Positions 9,040 through 15,731 of a stretch of 64,000 nucleotides of DNA are shown here, one piece after another. Under the pieces are notes generated by a model. It ran no database searches, was not told the DNA's origin, and worked only from the letters and a program-made list of their open reading frames with translations. The DNA is taken from NCBI GenBank assembly GCA_015066805.1, contig SVNP01000007.1, positions 1-64,000 of the forward strand, read 5' to 3'. The position numbers were made by a program, and so were the translations under genes. The DNA is from Ruminococcus sp. (GTDB taxonomy: Bacteria > Bacillota > Clostridia > Oscillospirales > Ruminococcaceae). Position 1 is the first letter of the stretch, and the number at the start of each line of letters is the position of its first letter.

Positions 9040-9714
9040 ATGAAGCTCCCACTGAAGCGAATTGTGGTGGTCACAGGCCACTACGGTTCGGGAAAAACCA
9101 ATTTTACCGCTGCCCTTGCCCTGCAGCTTGCCCGTGAAGGCAAAAAAGTCACGGTGGTGGATTTTGACCTGGTAAACCCCTACTTCCGCACCGCAGATTT
9201 TGCAGAGGCCTTTGCCGAAAAGGGCATTACCCTGCGTGCCCCCGATTTCGCCAATACCAACGTGGATATCCCCAGCATTCAGTTTGATCTGGGTGGACTT
9301 GCCGCCGAAGGGGAGACCCTGCTCATTGATGTGGGCGGCGATGATGACGGTGCCGTTGCCCTGGGGCGGTATTCCCATATGCTCAACAGCTATGCCGAAA
9401 CCGGTGAGCTGGATATGATCGCTGTGGTTTCCTTCCGCCGCTACCTGACCCGTACCGCCGAGGAAGCACAGACCTACCTGCAAAGCATTGAACGTGTCAG
9501 CCGCATGAAGCTGACCGGCATTGTCAACAACACCAACCTGGGTGCGGAAACCACCACGGAAATGATCGAGCAGAGCGTTGCGGAAGCACAGAAGCTCTCG
9601 CAGCTTACCGACCTGCCCCTGATCTGCACCACCGCTCCCGAGACCATCAGCCCGCCCCAAACCGGCATCTGCCCTCTGATGACTCTGCCTGTTATGGTAA
9701 AGCTGCCCTGGTGA
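9040..9714 (+). CDS. MinD/ParA-like P-loop ATPase
   Basis: 224-residue nucleotide-binding protein. Walker A is GHYGSGKTNF near residue 13, followed by the strand VTVVDFDLVNPYFR and a DVGGDDDG segment. It belongs to the SIMIBI (CobQ/CobB/MinD/ParA) group. It opens a unit that continues with ferredoxin and the three large subunits of a 2-oxoacid:ferredoxin oxidoreductase, and such an ATPase often accompanies these genes in Clostridia. A role in assembling or loading the iron-sulfur complex is possible but is only inferred. No membrane segment is seen. The ribosome site is AGAAAGG, about 15 bases before the ATG. Confidence 0.8.
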   Translation: MKLPLKRIVVVTGHYGSGKTNFTAALALQLAREGKKVTVVDFDLVNPYFRTADFAEAFAEKGITLRAPDFANTNVDIPSIQFDLGGLAAEGETLLIDVGGDDDGAVALGRYSHMLNSYAETGELDMIAVVSFRRYLTRTAEEAQTYLQSIERVSRMKLTGIVNNTNLGAETTTEMIEQSVAEAQKLSQLTDLPLICTTAPETISPPQTGICPLMTLPVMVKLPW

Positions 9715-9800
9715 CGATATACATCATGTAGAATCCGGAGGCGACGAATGCCGCCGTCTCTGTTACTCTAAAATCTCAAAAGGAAAGGAATGGACCTTCT

Positions 9801-10007
9801 ATGGCTAAAATGACTGTCATTTTCGACCGCTGCAAGGGATGTGAGTTATGCACCACCGCCTGTCCCAAGCACATTGTCGCATTGCAGCATGAAAAGCGTA
9901 ACAAGGAAGGCGTGTTTACTGCGGTCTGTACCGATGAATCCGCCTGCATCGGCTGCGCTATGTGTGCAATGATCTGTCCCGATTGTGCCATCGTCATTGA
10001 AAAATAA
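9801..10007 (+). CDS. korD: 4Fe-4S ferredoxin subunit of 2-oxoacid:ferredoxin oxidoreductase
   Basis: 68 residues with two complete 4Fe-4S cluster motifs, CKGCELCTTACP and CIGCAMCAMICP, in the arrangement of delta subunits of KOR/VOR complexes. It should carry electrons from the TPP-bearing subunits to free ferredoxin. It sits 20 bases before the alpha subunit gene. Start at 9801 after AAAGGAAAGG. The symbol follows its position and is less sure than the family. Confidence 0.93.
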   Translation: MAKMTVIFDRCKGCELCTTACPKHIVALQHEKRNKEGVFTAVCTDESACIGCAMCAMICPDCAIVIEK

Positions 10008-10027
10008 TTCGGAAAGGAAGATTTTCA

Positions 10028-11089
10028 TTGGAAAAAGTTTTGATGAAAGGTAACGAAGCCCTGGCCGAAGCCGCTATCCGTGCCGGCTGCAAGTGCTTCT
10101 TCGGTTACCCCATTACCCCTCAGACCGAGCTGTCTGAGTATCTCTCCAAGCAGATGCCCAAGCGGGGCGGCGTGTTCCTGCAGGCAGAATCCGAGGTGGC
10201 TGCCATTAACATGGTGCTGGGCGCAGCAGCAACCGGTACCCGTGTTATGACCTCCTCCTCCTCTCCCGGCGTTTCCCTGAAGTCCGAGGGTATCTCCTAC
10301 ATCGCAGGCTCCGATGTGCCTGCCGTTATCATCAACGTACAGCGCGGCGGCCCCGGTCTGGGCGGTATCCAGCCTTCTCAGGCAGACTACTGGCAGGCCA
10401 CCAAGGGTCTGGGCCATGGCGACTTCCACCTCATCGTCCTCGCTCCCTCCTCTGTGCAGGAAGTGGTCGATCTGGTGAGCAAGGCCTTTGATCTGGGCGA
10501 TAAGTACCGTGTGCCTGTTATGCTGCTCTCCGATGGCCTGCTGGGTCAGATGATGGAGCCCGTTTCCTTCCCCGAGGCTACCGAATCCAAGTTCGATAAA
10601 TCCGGCTGGGCCGCAAACGGCACCAAGATGGAGCGTGAGCATCACATCGTCAACTCCCTGTACATCGAGGCAAACGATCTGGAAGATATCGTCAAGGAGC
10701 GTTATGCCCGTTATGCCGCCATTGAAGAGGCAGAAAGCGATGCGGAAAGCTACCTGACCGAGGATGCAGACATTGTGGTCGTGGCTTACGGCGCAACTGC
10801 CCGTGTGGTCAAGTCCGCTGTTAACAAGGCAAGAGCAGAAGGCATCAAGGTGGGTATGCTTCGTCCCATTACCCTGTGGCCCTTCCCCAAGAAGCAGCTC
10901 TGCGCCGCCTGCGAAAACGCAAAGGCTGTGCTGACTGTGGAAATGAGCATGGGTCAGATGGTAGATGATGTGAAGCTGGCTCTGGAATGCAAAAAGCCCG
11001 TTTCCTTCTTCGGCAGAACCGGCGGCGTGATCCCCACTCCCGCTGAAGTGTATGCCGAGATCGTAAAACTGAACGGAGGTGCGCTGTAA
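10028..11089 (+). CDS. vorB: 2-oxoacid:ferredoxin oxidoreductase alpha subunit (VorB/KorA type)
   Basis: 353 residues. The pyrimidine-binding domain begins MKGNEALAEAAIRAGCKCFF with the conserved GYPITPQTEL motif. Its middle has QRGGPGLGG, and the C-terminal domain II starts at DIVVVAYGATARVVKSAV. With the beta, gamma and ferredoxin subunits it oxidatively decarboxylates a branched-chain 2-oxoacid or 2-oxoglutarate to the acyl-CoA, reducing ferredoxin. Substrate choice cannot be read from the sequence. The start is a TTG at 10028, seven bases after GGAAAGGAAG; the next in-frame ATG (10043) would be too far from that site. Confidence 0.93.
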   Translation: MEKVLMKGNEALAEAAIRAGCKCFFGYPITPQTELSEYLSKQMPKRGGVFLQAESEVAAINMVLGAAATGTRVMTSSSSPGVSLKSEGISYIAGSDVPAVIINVQRGGPGLGGIQPSQADYWQATKGLGHGDFHLIVLAPSSVQEVVDLVSKAFDLGDKYRVPVMLLSDGLLGQMMEPVSFPEATESKFDKSGWAANGTKMEREHHIVNSLYIEANDLEDIVKERYARYAAIEEAESDAESYLTEDADIVVVAYGATARVVKSAVNKARAEGIKVGMLRPITLWPFPKKQLCAACENAKAVLTVEMSMGQMVDDVKLALECKKPVSFFGRTGGVIPTPAEVYAEIVKLNGGAL

Positions 11090-11847
11090 TGGCTGTTGTT
11101 TTTGAAAGACCGCACGCTCTGTGCGATGTCCGTCTGCACTACTGCGCAGGCTGTACCCACGGTATCATTCACCGTCTGGTCTGCGAAGTCATCGACGAAA
11201 TGGGCATTGAGGGCGAGACCGTAGGCGTATGTCCTGTTGGCTGCTCCGTGTTTGCCTATAACTACTTCAACTGCGATATGATCGAGGCTCCCCACGGCCG
11301 TGCTCCGGCTGTGGCAACCGGCGTAAAGCGTGCCCGCCCCGATCTGAACGTCTTTACCTACCAGGGTGACGGCGACCTTGCCGCCATCGGTACCGCTGAG
11401 ACCGTTCACGCCGCTACCCGTGGCGAGAACATCGTGGTCATCTTCGTCAACAATACCACCTATGGTATGACCGGCGGCCAGATGGCTCCCACCACTCTGC
11501 CCGGCCAGGTGACTACCACCACCCCCTACGGCAGAGATCCCAAGGCAAACGGCTACCCCATCCGTGTCTGTGAGATGCTCTCCACTCTGACCGGTACCTC
11601 CTATGCCGTGCGTACCGCTGTGGATACCGTTCCTCACATCCGTGAGACCAAAAAGGCCATCCGCAAGGCTTTTGAGAACCAGAAGGCAGGCAAGGGCTTC
11701 TCTATCGTGGAAGTGCTTTCCACCTGTCCTTCCAACTGGGGTCTGACCCCCAAGGAGTCCATTAAGCGGCTCCAGGAGGAGTGCATTCCTTACTATCCCC
11801 TTGGTGTATACAAGGATATCGACGCAGAGGGAGGCGAAACCAAATGA
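11089..11847 (+). CDS. vorA: 2-oxoacid:ferredoxin oxidoreductase beta subunit (TPP-binding)
   Basis: 252 residues. The thiamine diphosphate-binding motif is GDGDLAAIGTAETVHAATRG ending with NNTTYGMTGGQ, and the N-terminal CAGCTHGIIHRL carries the cysteines typical of this subunit. It forms the catalytic core with VorB. Its ATG overlaps the last base of the vorB stop codon (TAATG), so the two are coupled. Length and motif spacing are normal. Confidence 0.94.
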   Translation: MAVVFERPHALCDVRLHYCAGCTHGIIHRLVCEVIDEMGIEGETVGVCPVGCSVFAYNYFNCDMIEAPHGRAPAVATGVKRARPDLNVFTYQGDGDLAAIGTAETVHAATRGENIVVIFVNNTTYGMTGGQMAPTTLPGQVTTTTPYGRDPKANGYPIRVCEMLSTLTGTSYAVRTAVDTVPHIRETKKAIRKAFENQKAGKGFSIVEVLSTCPSNWGLTPKESIKRLQEECIPYYPLGVYKDIDAEGGETK

Positions 11848-12380
11848 CCTACGAAATTCTTCTGGCAGGCTTTGGCGGACAGGGCGTTTTGTTCGCCGGC
11901 AAGCTGCTGGCATACTGTGCCCTGTTTGAGGGCAAGGAGATTAGCTGGCTGCCCAGCTACGGCCCCGAAATGCGCGGCGGTAAGTGCAACTGCTCCGTCT
12001 GCATCTCCGATGAGCCCATTGGTTCCCCCAAGGTGCTGGAGCCTGATCTGCTCATCGCACTGAACGGCCCCTCCTTTGAGGCATTTGTGCCTACCGTAAA
12101 GGCAGGCGGTAAGGTCTTTGCAGACAGCTCTCTCATTGATGCCGCCTGCGACCGCACCGACATCGACTGCTACATGGTACCCGCCACCCAGATCGCTGAT
12201 GATAACGGTCTGGCAAAGGGCTCCAACATCGTGCTGCTGGGCAAACTGCTGGCAGAAACCGGCATCTTCTCCACCGAGACTGTTCGCAAGGCTCTGGAAA
12301 AGAACACCCCTGCTTCCCGCGCACACACCATTGACAACAACATGAAGGCCATCGCTCTGGGCATGGAGTATCAGGGCTGA
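11844..12380 (+). CDS. vorC: 2-oxoacid:ferredoxin oxidoreductase gamma subunit
   Basis: 178 residues of the POR/KOR gamma family, beginning MTYEILLAGFGGQGVLFAGK. The glycine-rich GFGGQGV, PSYGPEMRGG and SNIVLLGKLL segments are typical. The gamma subunit takes part in CoA handling and complex assembly. The ATG at 11844 overlaps the vorA stop (ATGA). An upstream in-frame extension to 11781 lies inside vorA and lacks a ribosome site. A strong terminator follows 35 bases later. Confidence 0.94.
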   Translation: MTYEILLAGFGGQGVLFAGKLLAYCALFEGKEISWLPSYGPEMRGGKCNCSVCISDEPIGSPKVLEPDLLIALNGPSFEAFVPTVKAGGKVFADSSLIDAACDRTDIDCYMVPATQIADDNGLAKGSNIVLLGKLLAETGIFSTETVRKALEKNTPASRAHTIDNNMKAIALGMEYQG

Positions 12381-12415
12381 GCATAAAACCCATCACACTG
12401 TCCTATTGGAATAAA

Positions 12416-12452
12416 AAAAATGCACGCATCCATCGGTGGATGCGTGCATTTT
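12416..12452. terminator. Bidirectional rho-independent terminator
   Basis: A hairpin with stem AAAATGCACGCATCCA and its complement, and loop TCGG. On the plus strand it ends the oxidoreductase operon. On the minus strand it is followed by eight Us and ends the small membrane protein gene at 12502. Confidence 0.93.
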
Positions 12453-12501
12453 ACTTGCCAGTGGGTCTGAACAATCGAAATGAATGGTTTTTTGCCTTGC
12501 T

Positions 12502-12837
12502 TTATTTCTCCCAAGGCTTTCCTCTTCCGGAGCTGCTTGTCGCTGCTGAAGGAATACTTGTGTTTGCATGAACCGACGCTACACTTTTATCAGCACGAGT
12601 GTTATTCCGTTTCTCGATTTCCAATTGCAACAATGCCCTTGTGCTTTGTTCTGTCTCCTGAACCGATTTGAAAATCTTACTCAAAAAATGGTGAACAACG
12701 GTCATGCACAGGCAAATTGTTGCTGCAATCAGAAGTGCACAACCCATATTTATTTCGGAAAGGCTCTCGCCGCCAACCCAAAAAGCATATCCCCAAAAGG
12801 CAAAAAAGCCGGAAAAAATTAACCAAATAATAGCCAT
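12502..12837 (-). CDS. Small two-helix membrane protein, unknown function
   Basis: 111 residues. Two hydrophobic segments, IIWLIFSGFFAFWGYAFW near residue 3 and CALLIAATICLCMTVVHHFL near residue 33, are followed by a polar, probably cytoplasmic tail rich in Ser and Thr. I do not recognise the family. The ribosome site AAGGAGG sits seven bases upstream of the ATG. It is transcribed away from the XRE gene at 13114. The consensus promoter overlapped by the twin operators at 13017-13061 would feed it through a leader of about 190 bases, so it is probably the regulator's target (inference). A weaker TATAAT at 12871-12876 lies closer. Confidence 0.6.
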   Translation of the reverse strand: MAIIWLIFSGFFAFWGYAFWVGGESLSEINMGCALLIAATICLCMTVVHHFLSKIFKSVQETEQSTRALLQLEIEKRNNTRADKSVASVHANTSIPSAATSSSGRGKPWEK

Positions 12838-12871
12838 TATCTCACCTCCTTCAGCTTATATTTTCACCGCA

Positions 12872-13015
12872 TTATAACTGCAAAACAAACAGTAATAACA
12901 CGGCGATGATTATGTGAAAATTCATGATTTCCCGCATTGATTCAAAAGACCGAATCCTCGACGAGTTAATTTCCACATTTCCTGCAATCCGACATGATAT
13001 TTCCTCCATTCTCAT
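12872..13015 (-). other. Leader with short ORFs, possibly a decayed zinc-ribbon gene
   Basis: A 47-codon frame (start MRMEEISCRI, end IIIAVLLLFVLQL, a short hydrophobic tail) has no ribosome site. A second frame inside it starts at 12995 after an excellent GGAGG and reads only MSDCRKCGN before a stop. Reading on across frames gives EINSSR and then NQCGKS, which together look like a CxxCG...CxxCG zinc ribbon broken by frameshifts. It could be a pseudogene, a leader peptide or chance. Confidence 0.35.
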
Positions 13016-13016
13016 T

Positions 13017-13035
13017 CTAGGACAAAATGTCCTAG
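13017..13035. promoter_or_regulatory. Operator 1, perfect palindrome
   Basis: CTAGGACA, AAA, TGTCCTAG: eight-base perfect arms with a three-base centre. It spans the expected start of transcription of the minus-strand promoter at 13040-13068. Same core as operator 2. Centre-to-centre distance is 26 bases. Confidence 0.8.
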
Positions 13036-13039
13036 ACAT

Positions 13040-13068
13040 ATTATAGGACATTTTGTCCTATTTGTCAA
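13040..13068 (-). promoter_or_regulatory. Perfect-consensus sigma-A promoter under operator control
   Basis: On the minus strand there is a TTGACA (13063-13068), a 17-base spacer and a TATAAT (13040-13045), both boxes exact. It points to the small membrane protein at 12837. Confidence 0.85.
13043..13061. promoter_or_regulatory. Operator 2, perfect palindrome inside the promoter spacer
   Basis: ATAGGACA, TTT, TGTCCTAT: it fills the space between the -35 and -10 boxes of the minus-strand promoter and touches the -10 box, so a bound protein would block RNA polymerase. The likely binder is the XRE protein encoded 50 bases to the right. Confidence 0.8.
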
Positions 13069-13088
13069 GTACTTTTTTCAATTTGCTC

Positions 13089-13094
13089 TATAAT
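13089..13094 (+). promoter_or_regulatory. Candidate -10 box for the XRE regulator gene
   Basis: TATAAT twenty bases before the start codon. No good -35 box stands 16-18 bases upstream; TTGTCA at 13062-13067 is 21 bases away. Transcription may therefore be weak or depend on the operator region. Confidence 0.5.
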
Positions 13095-13113
13095 AAATTA
13101 TAGAGGTGATATC

Positions 13114-13326
13114 ATGTTTGTAAGAATCCGGAATCTGCGTGAGGATAACGATAAAACCCAGCGCGAAATCGCGGAATATCTTTTCTGCGATCAGTCCTTG
13201 TATTCAAAATATGAACGTGGCTTGCGGGATGTGCCTGTTGAAATTGTGATTCGGCTTGCAAAATATTATCACACAAGCACTGATTATATCCTTGGCTTAA
13301 CAGATTGTAAAACGCCTTATGAATGA
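13114..13326 (+). CDS. XRE-family transcriptional regulator
   Basis: 70 residues, a single Cro/CI-type helix-turn-helix (about residues 5-60: RIRNLREDNDKTQREIAEYL, then QSLYSKYERGLRD, then LAKYYHTSTDYILGLTD). No dimerisation or effector domain follows, so it is a minimal repressor-type protein. The ribosome site is AGAGGTGAT. Its operators are probably the two palindromes at 13017-13061, which would make the module a divergent repressor and target pair. A terminator follows 17 bases after the stop. Confidence 0.92.
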   Translation: MFVRIRNLREDNDKTQREIAEYLFCDQSLYSKYERGLRDVPVEIVIRLAKYYHTSTDYILGLTDCKTPYE

Positions 13327-13342
13327 TGATTTTATAGAAAAC

Positions 13343-13374
13343 AAACCGCATCAGAAGTCCTCTGATGCGGTTTT
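13343..13374 (+). terminator. Rho-independent terminator of the XRE gene
   Basis: Stem AAACCGCATCAGA and its complement with loop AGTCC, followed by TTTT. The opposite strand also has a T-rich run, so it may act in both directions. Confidence 0.85.
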
Positions 13375-13414
13375 GCATTGTGATAATCGGAGAGTCAGCC
13401 CTGATGCTCCACAC

Positions 13415-13448
13415 AAAAACTGTGGGGATGCAATACGCATCCCCACAG
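13415..13448 (-). terminator. Rho-independent terminator of the dockerin protein gene
   Basis: On the minus strand there is a stem CTGTGGGGATGC and its complement, a five-base loop, then five Us. It lies 14 bases after the stop codon at 13462. Confidence 0.88.
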
Positions 13449-13461
13449 CAAAGAGTTTGAA

Positions 13462-15513
13462 TTACAGACCTGCCAGAATCTTCAGAATTGCGATGGAGTC
13501 GTTGCCGGTTACGCCCTCAACGCCATCAGCCTCTGCATTGAGCATACCCTGTGCAGTGATCTCAATGGTCTGATCCTCGGCCAGGAAGCGGTTCAGCAGA
13601 ATAACGTCACCGATCTTCACATTGCCGTCGCAGTTTACGTCGCCTACGTTCACCTCAACCTCAGGCTCATCGCCGGGGATGGGTGCGGGGTTCAGCTCTT
13701 CCTCGGTCAGGCCGTTGATGCCGATCACGTTGCCCTCAGCATCATACATGATAACAGACAGCAGCTTTGCGGTACCTTCGCCAACGTACTCGGTGATCTC
13801 CTCCTCGGTCTCGGGGTCGATCTCACCGGTGCCCACACGATTCTCGTTAACCCACCACATCTGCACCTGAGGAGCATAGCCTGCGGGAATACCGCCATCA
13901 ATGCCTTCCACCAGAACAGAGCCGAAGTTGCCGGAGAAATCATAGTTTACGGAATGCCATTCGTCATCGGCATCGGCATAGCCTACTGCGCCGTTGACAT
14001 AGCCGGTATCTACCTGGAAGAACAGCTCCATGGAAGCCACCTGAGTAGCGTCCACATCGGTCATATCCACGATATAAGCCACAGAGTCGCCATCGTAGTC
14101 TGCGCCATTGCCGTACTTCTTTGCCAGATAGTCATCGGTGTTTACAGGGACAATCTGATTGCCGTCAGCATCATACAGCTTTACATAAACAAGCTGTGCA
14201 GTACCTACGGAGCCTGCTTCCATAATGGGGTTGCCGTCCTCGTCAACCGCACCGGAATCCTTATCATAGAAGGGATTGGTGTACCAGAACTGTACCTGTG
14301 CAGAGGGATAGTTGGGATCCAGCTTGCCTGCCAGACCGGTCATCTCCCAAACGCCGTACTTCTCGGAGGTCTCGCACTCCACGGTAGTCCAGACATCTTC
14401 CTCGCCGGAAACATCGTTGTAGCCCATGCAGCCGTTCACATAGGAGGAATCCACATAGATACCTGCCTCGATACGGTCGATGACAGATGCATCAATGCCG
14501 GTGAAGGGGATCACATAAGCGGTATCGAATTCCTCATCACTGGTACGCTCCAGCAGAGAGTTGGTGATGTCCACGGGAACCAGCTCGTTGCCGTCTGCAT
14601 CGTAGTAGCGGACAGCCATGAGCTGAACGGTACCGGGATCGCCGGGAACAGACTCTTCCGTTTCCTCATCGTAGACATAGAAGGGGTTCACATACCAGAA
14701 CTGCAGGTTTGCAGCGGGGAACTCGGGATCCAGCTTACCTGCCAGGCCATCCACAGACCAGGTGTCGTACAGACCGCTGGTTTCCTGCTCGACCTGTACC
14801 CAGTTGGTGGAGGTTTCGTCGTCGGGGTCTACTTCAATGGTGGTATCGGTATAACCGATGGAACCGTTGACAAAGCCGGTGTTTACAGCCACATCAGCCT
14901 CGATCTTGTCCACGGCGGAAGCGTCGATACCAACGAAGTTGAAGTTGTAGGTGACATTCTCATCATCGGTCTGTGCAGAGATGAGTGCGTCCTCGTAGGT
15001 ACCGAAGTAACCAAGAATGTTGTCGTCTGCGTCATACAGCGTCACATCATACAGGGTTGCGGTACCGTCGCCGGTGGCCTCACCGTCGGCATCGTAGAAG
15101 GACTGGATCCACCAGATCTGGAACATGAAGTTTGCGCTTTCCTGCTCCATGGTGCCTGCCAGACCGTCTGCGGAAACGACCATCTCAGCGTTAGGGGAGC
15201 CTTTGCAATCCCACGAAACCTGATTCCAGGTGAACTTGTCGTCCTCGTCGGTGGCCTCGGGGTTGGCAACATTGTAACCGAAGCAGCCGTTTGCCTCGCC
15301 GGTATCTACGGAGATAGTGGCATCAATACGGTCTACGGCGGTTACGTCGATGCTGCTGATGTCAAAGCTGATCTCCTTGGTACCATCAGCGGTAGACAAC
15401 AGAGCGGTTTCGGCATCTGCTGCCTGAACGCCCACAAACTGGCAGCTCAGCGCGGAAAGCGTGAGTGCAGCGGCGGTCATGGCAGAGAAGCCCTTGCGAA
15501 TAGATTTTTGCAT
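13462..15513 (-). CDS. Secreted dockerin protein with four repeated beta-rich modules
   Basis: 683 residues. The signal peptide ends near VQA at residue 30. Four related modules follow at about 45-175, 186-315, 331-460 and 478-600. Each has a D-x-I-x-A-x-x-x-V-x-T/S-x-x-x-N-G core with GY, a Trp-bearing middle with GLAGKLDP or similar, a WW/FWY strand and a closing YDADGN strand. A type I dockerin ends the protein (623-683, starting GDVNCDGNVKIGDVILLNRF), with a clear first calcium loop and a less regular second one. It should dock onto a cohesin scaffoldin at the cell surface. No catalytic domain is seen; the modules may bind polysaccharide (inference). Transcribed alone, with its own terminator. 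Confidence 0.85.
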   Translation of the reverse strand: MQKSIRKGFSAMTAAALTLSALSCQFVGVQAADAETALLSTADGTKEISFDISSIDVTAVDRIDATISVDTGEANGCFGYNVANPEATDEDDKFTWNQVSWDCKGSPNAEMVVSADGLAGTMEQESANFMFQIWWIQSFYDADGEATGDGTATLYDVTLYDADDNILGYFGTYEDALISAQTDDENVTYNFNFVGIDASAVDKIEADVAVNTGFVNGSIGYTDTTIEVDPDDETSTNWVQVEQETSGLYDTWSVDGLAGKLDPEFPAANLQFWYVNPFYVYDEETEESVPGDPGTVQLMAVRYYDADGNELVPVDITNSLLERTSDEEFDTAYVIPFTGIDASVIDRIEAGIYVDSSYVNGCMGYNDVSGEEDVWTTVECETSEKYGVWEMTGLAGKLDPNYPSAQVQFWYTNPFYDKDSGAVDEDGNPIMEAGSVGTAQLVYVKLYDADGNQIVPVNTDDYLAKKYGNGADYDGDSVAYIVDMTDVDATQVASMELFFQVDTGYVNGAVGYADADDEWHSVNYDFSGNFGSVLVEGIDGGIPAGYAPQVQMWWVNENRVGTGEIDPETEEEITEYVGEGTAKLLSVIMYDAEGNVIGINGLTEEELNPAPIPGDEPEVEVNVGDVNCDGNVKIGDVILLNRFLAEDQTIEITAQGMLNAEADGVEGVTGNDSIAILKILAGL

Positions 15514-15664
15514 ACAGGTGACCTCCTCTTTCTTATTCTGTATTTTCAGTATATCACAAATTTTCCCTGTATTTGTTGCGAAATTATGAACAAAAGGACG
15601 ACGAAACCCCCAAAGATTAACTGAAAAATGGCGAAAACCTCTATCATTTTAGCAAAAAACAAAG

Positions 15665-15710
15665 CAAATCCGGCATCTGTGAAGCATTTTCTTCACAGAT
15701 GCCGGTGTTT
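15665..15710 (-). terminator. Rho-independent terminator after the GGDEF/EAL gene
   Basis: A 15-base perfect stem CCGGCATCTGTGAAG and its complement with a six-base loop, 27 bases after the stop at 15732. T-rich sequence follows on both strands. Confidence 0.88.
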
Positions 15711-15731
15711 TTTTGATCTTTCATTGGGGGC

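Noticed and set aside
13954-15624. 556-codon plus-strand frame opposite the dockerin gene
   Set aside because: Shadow of the repeated dockerin modules; its repeats mirror those of the real gene and there is no ribosome site.
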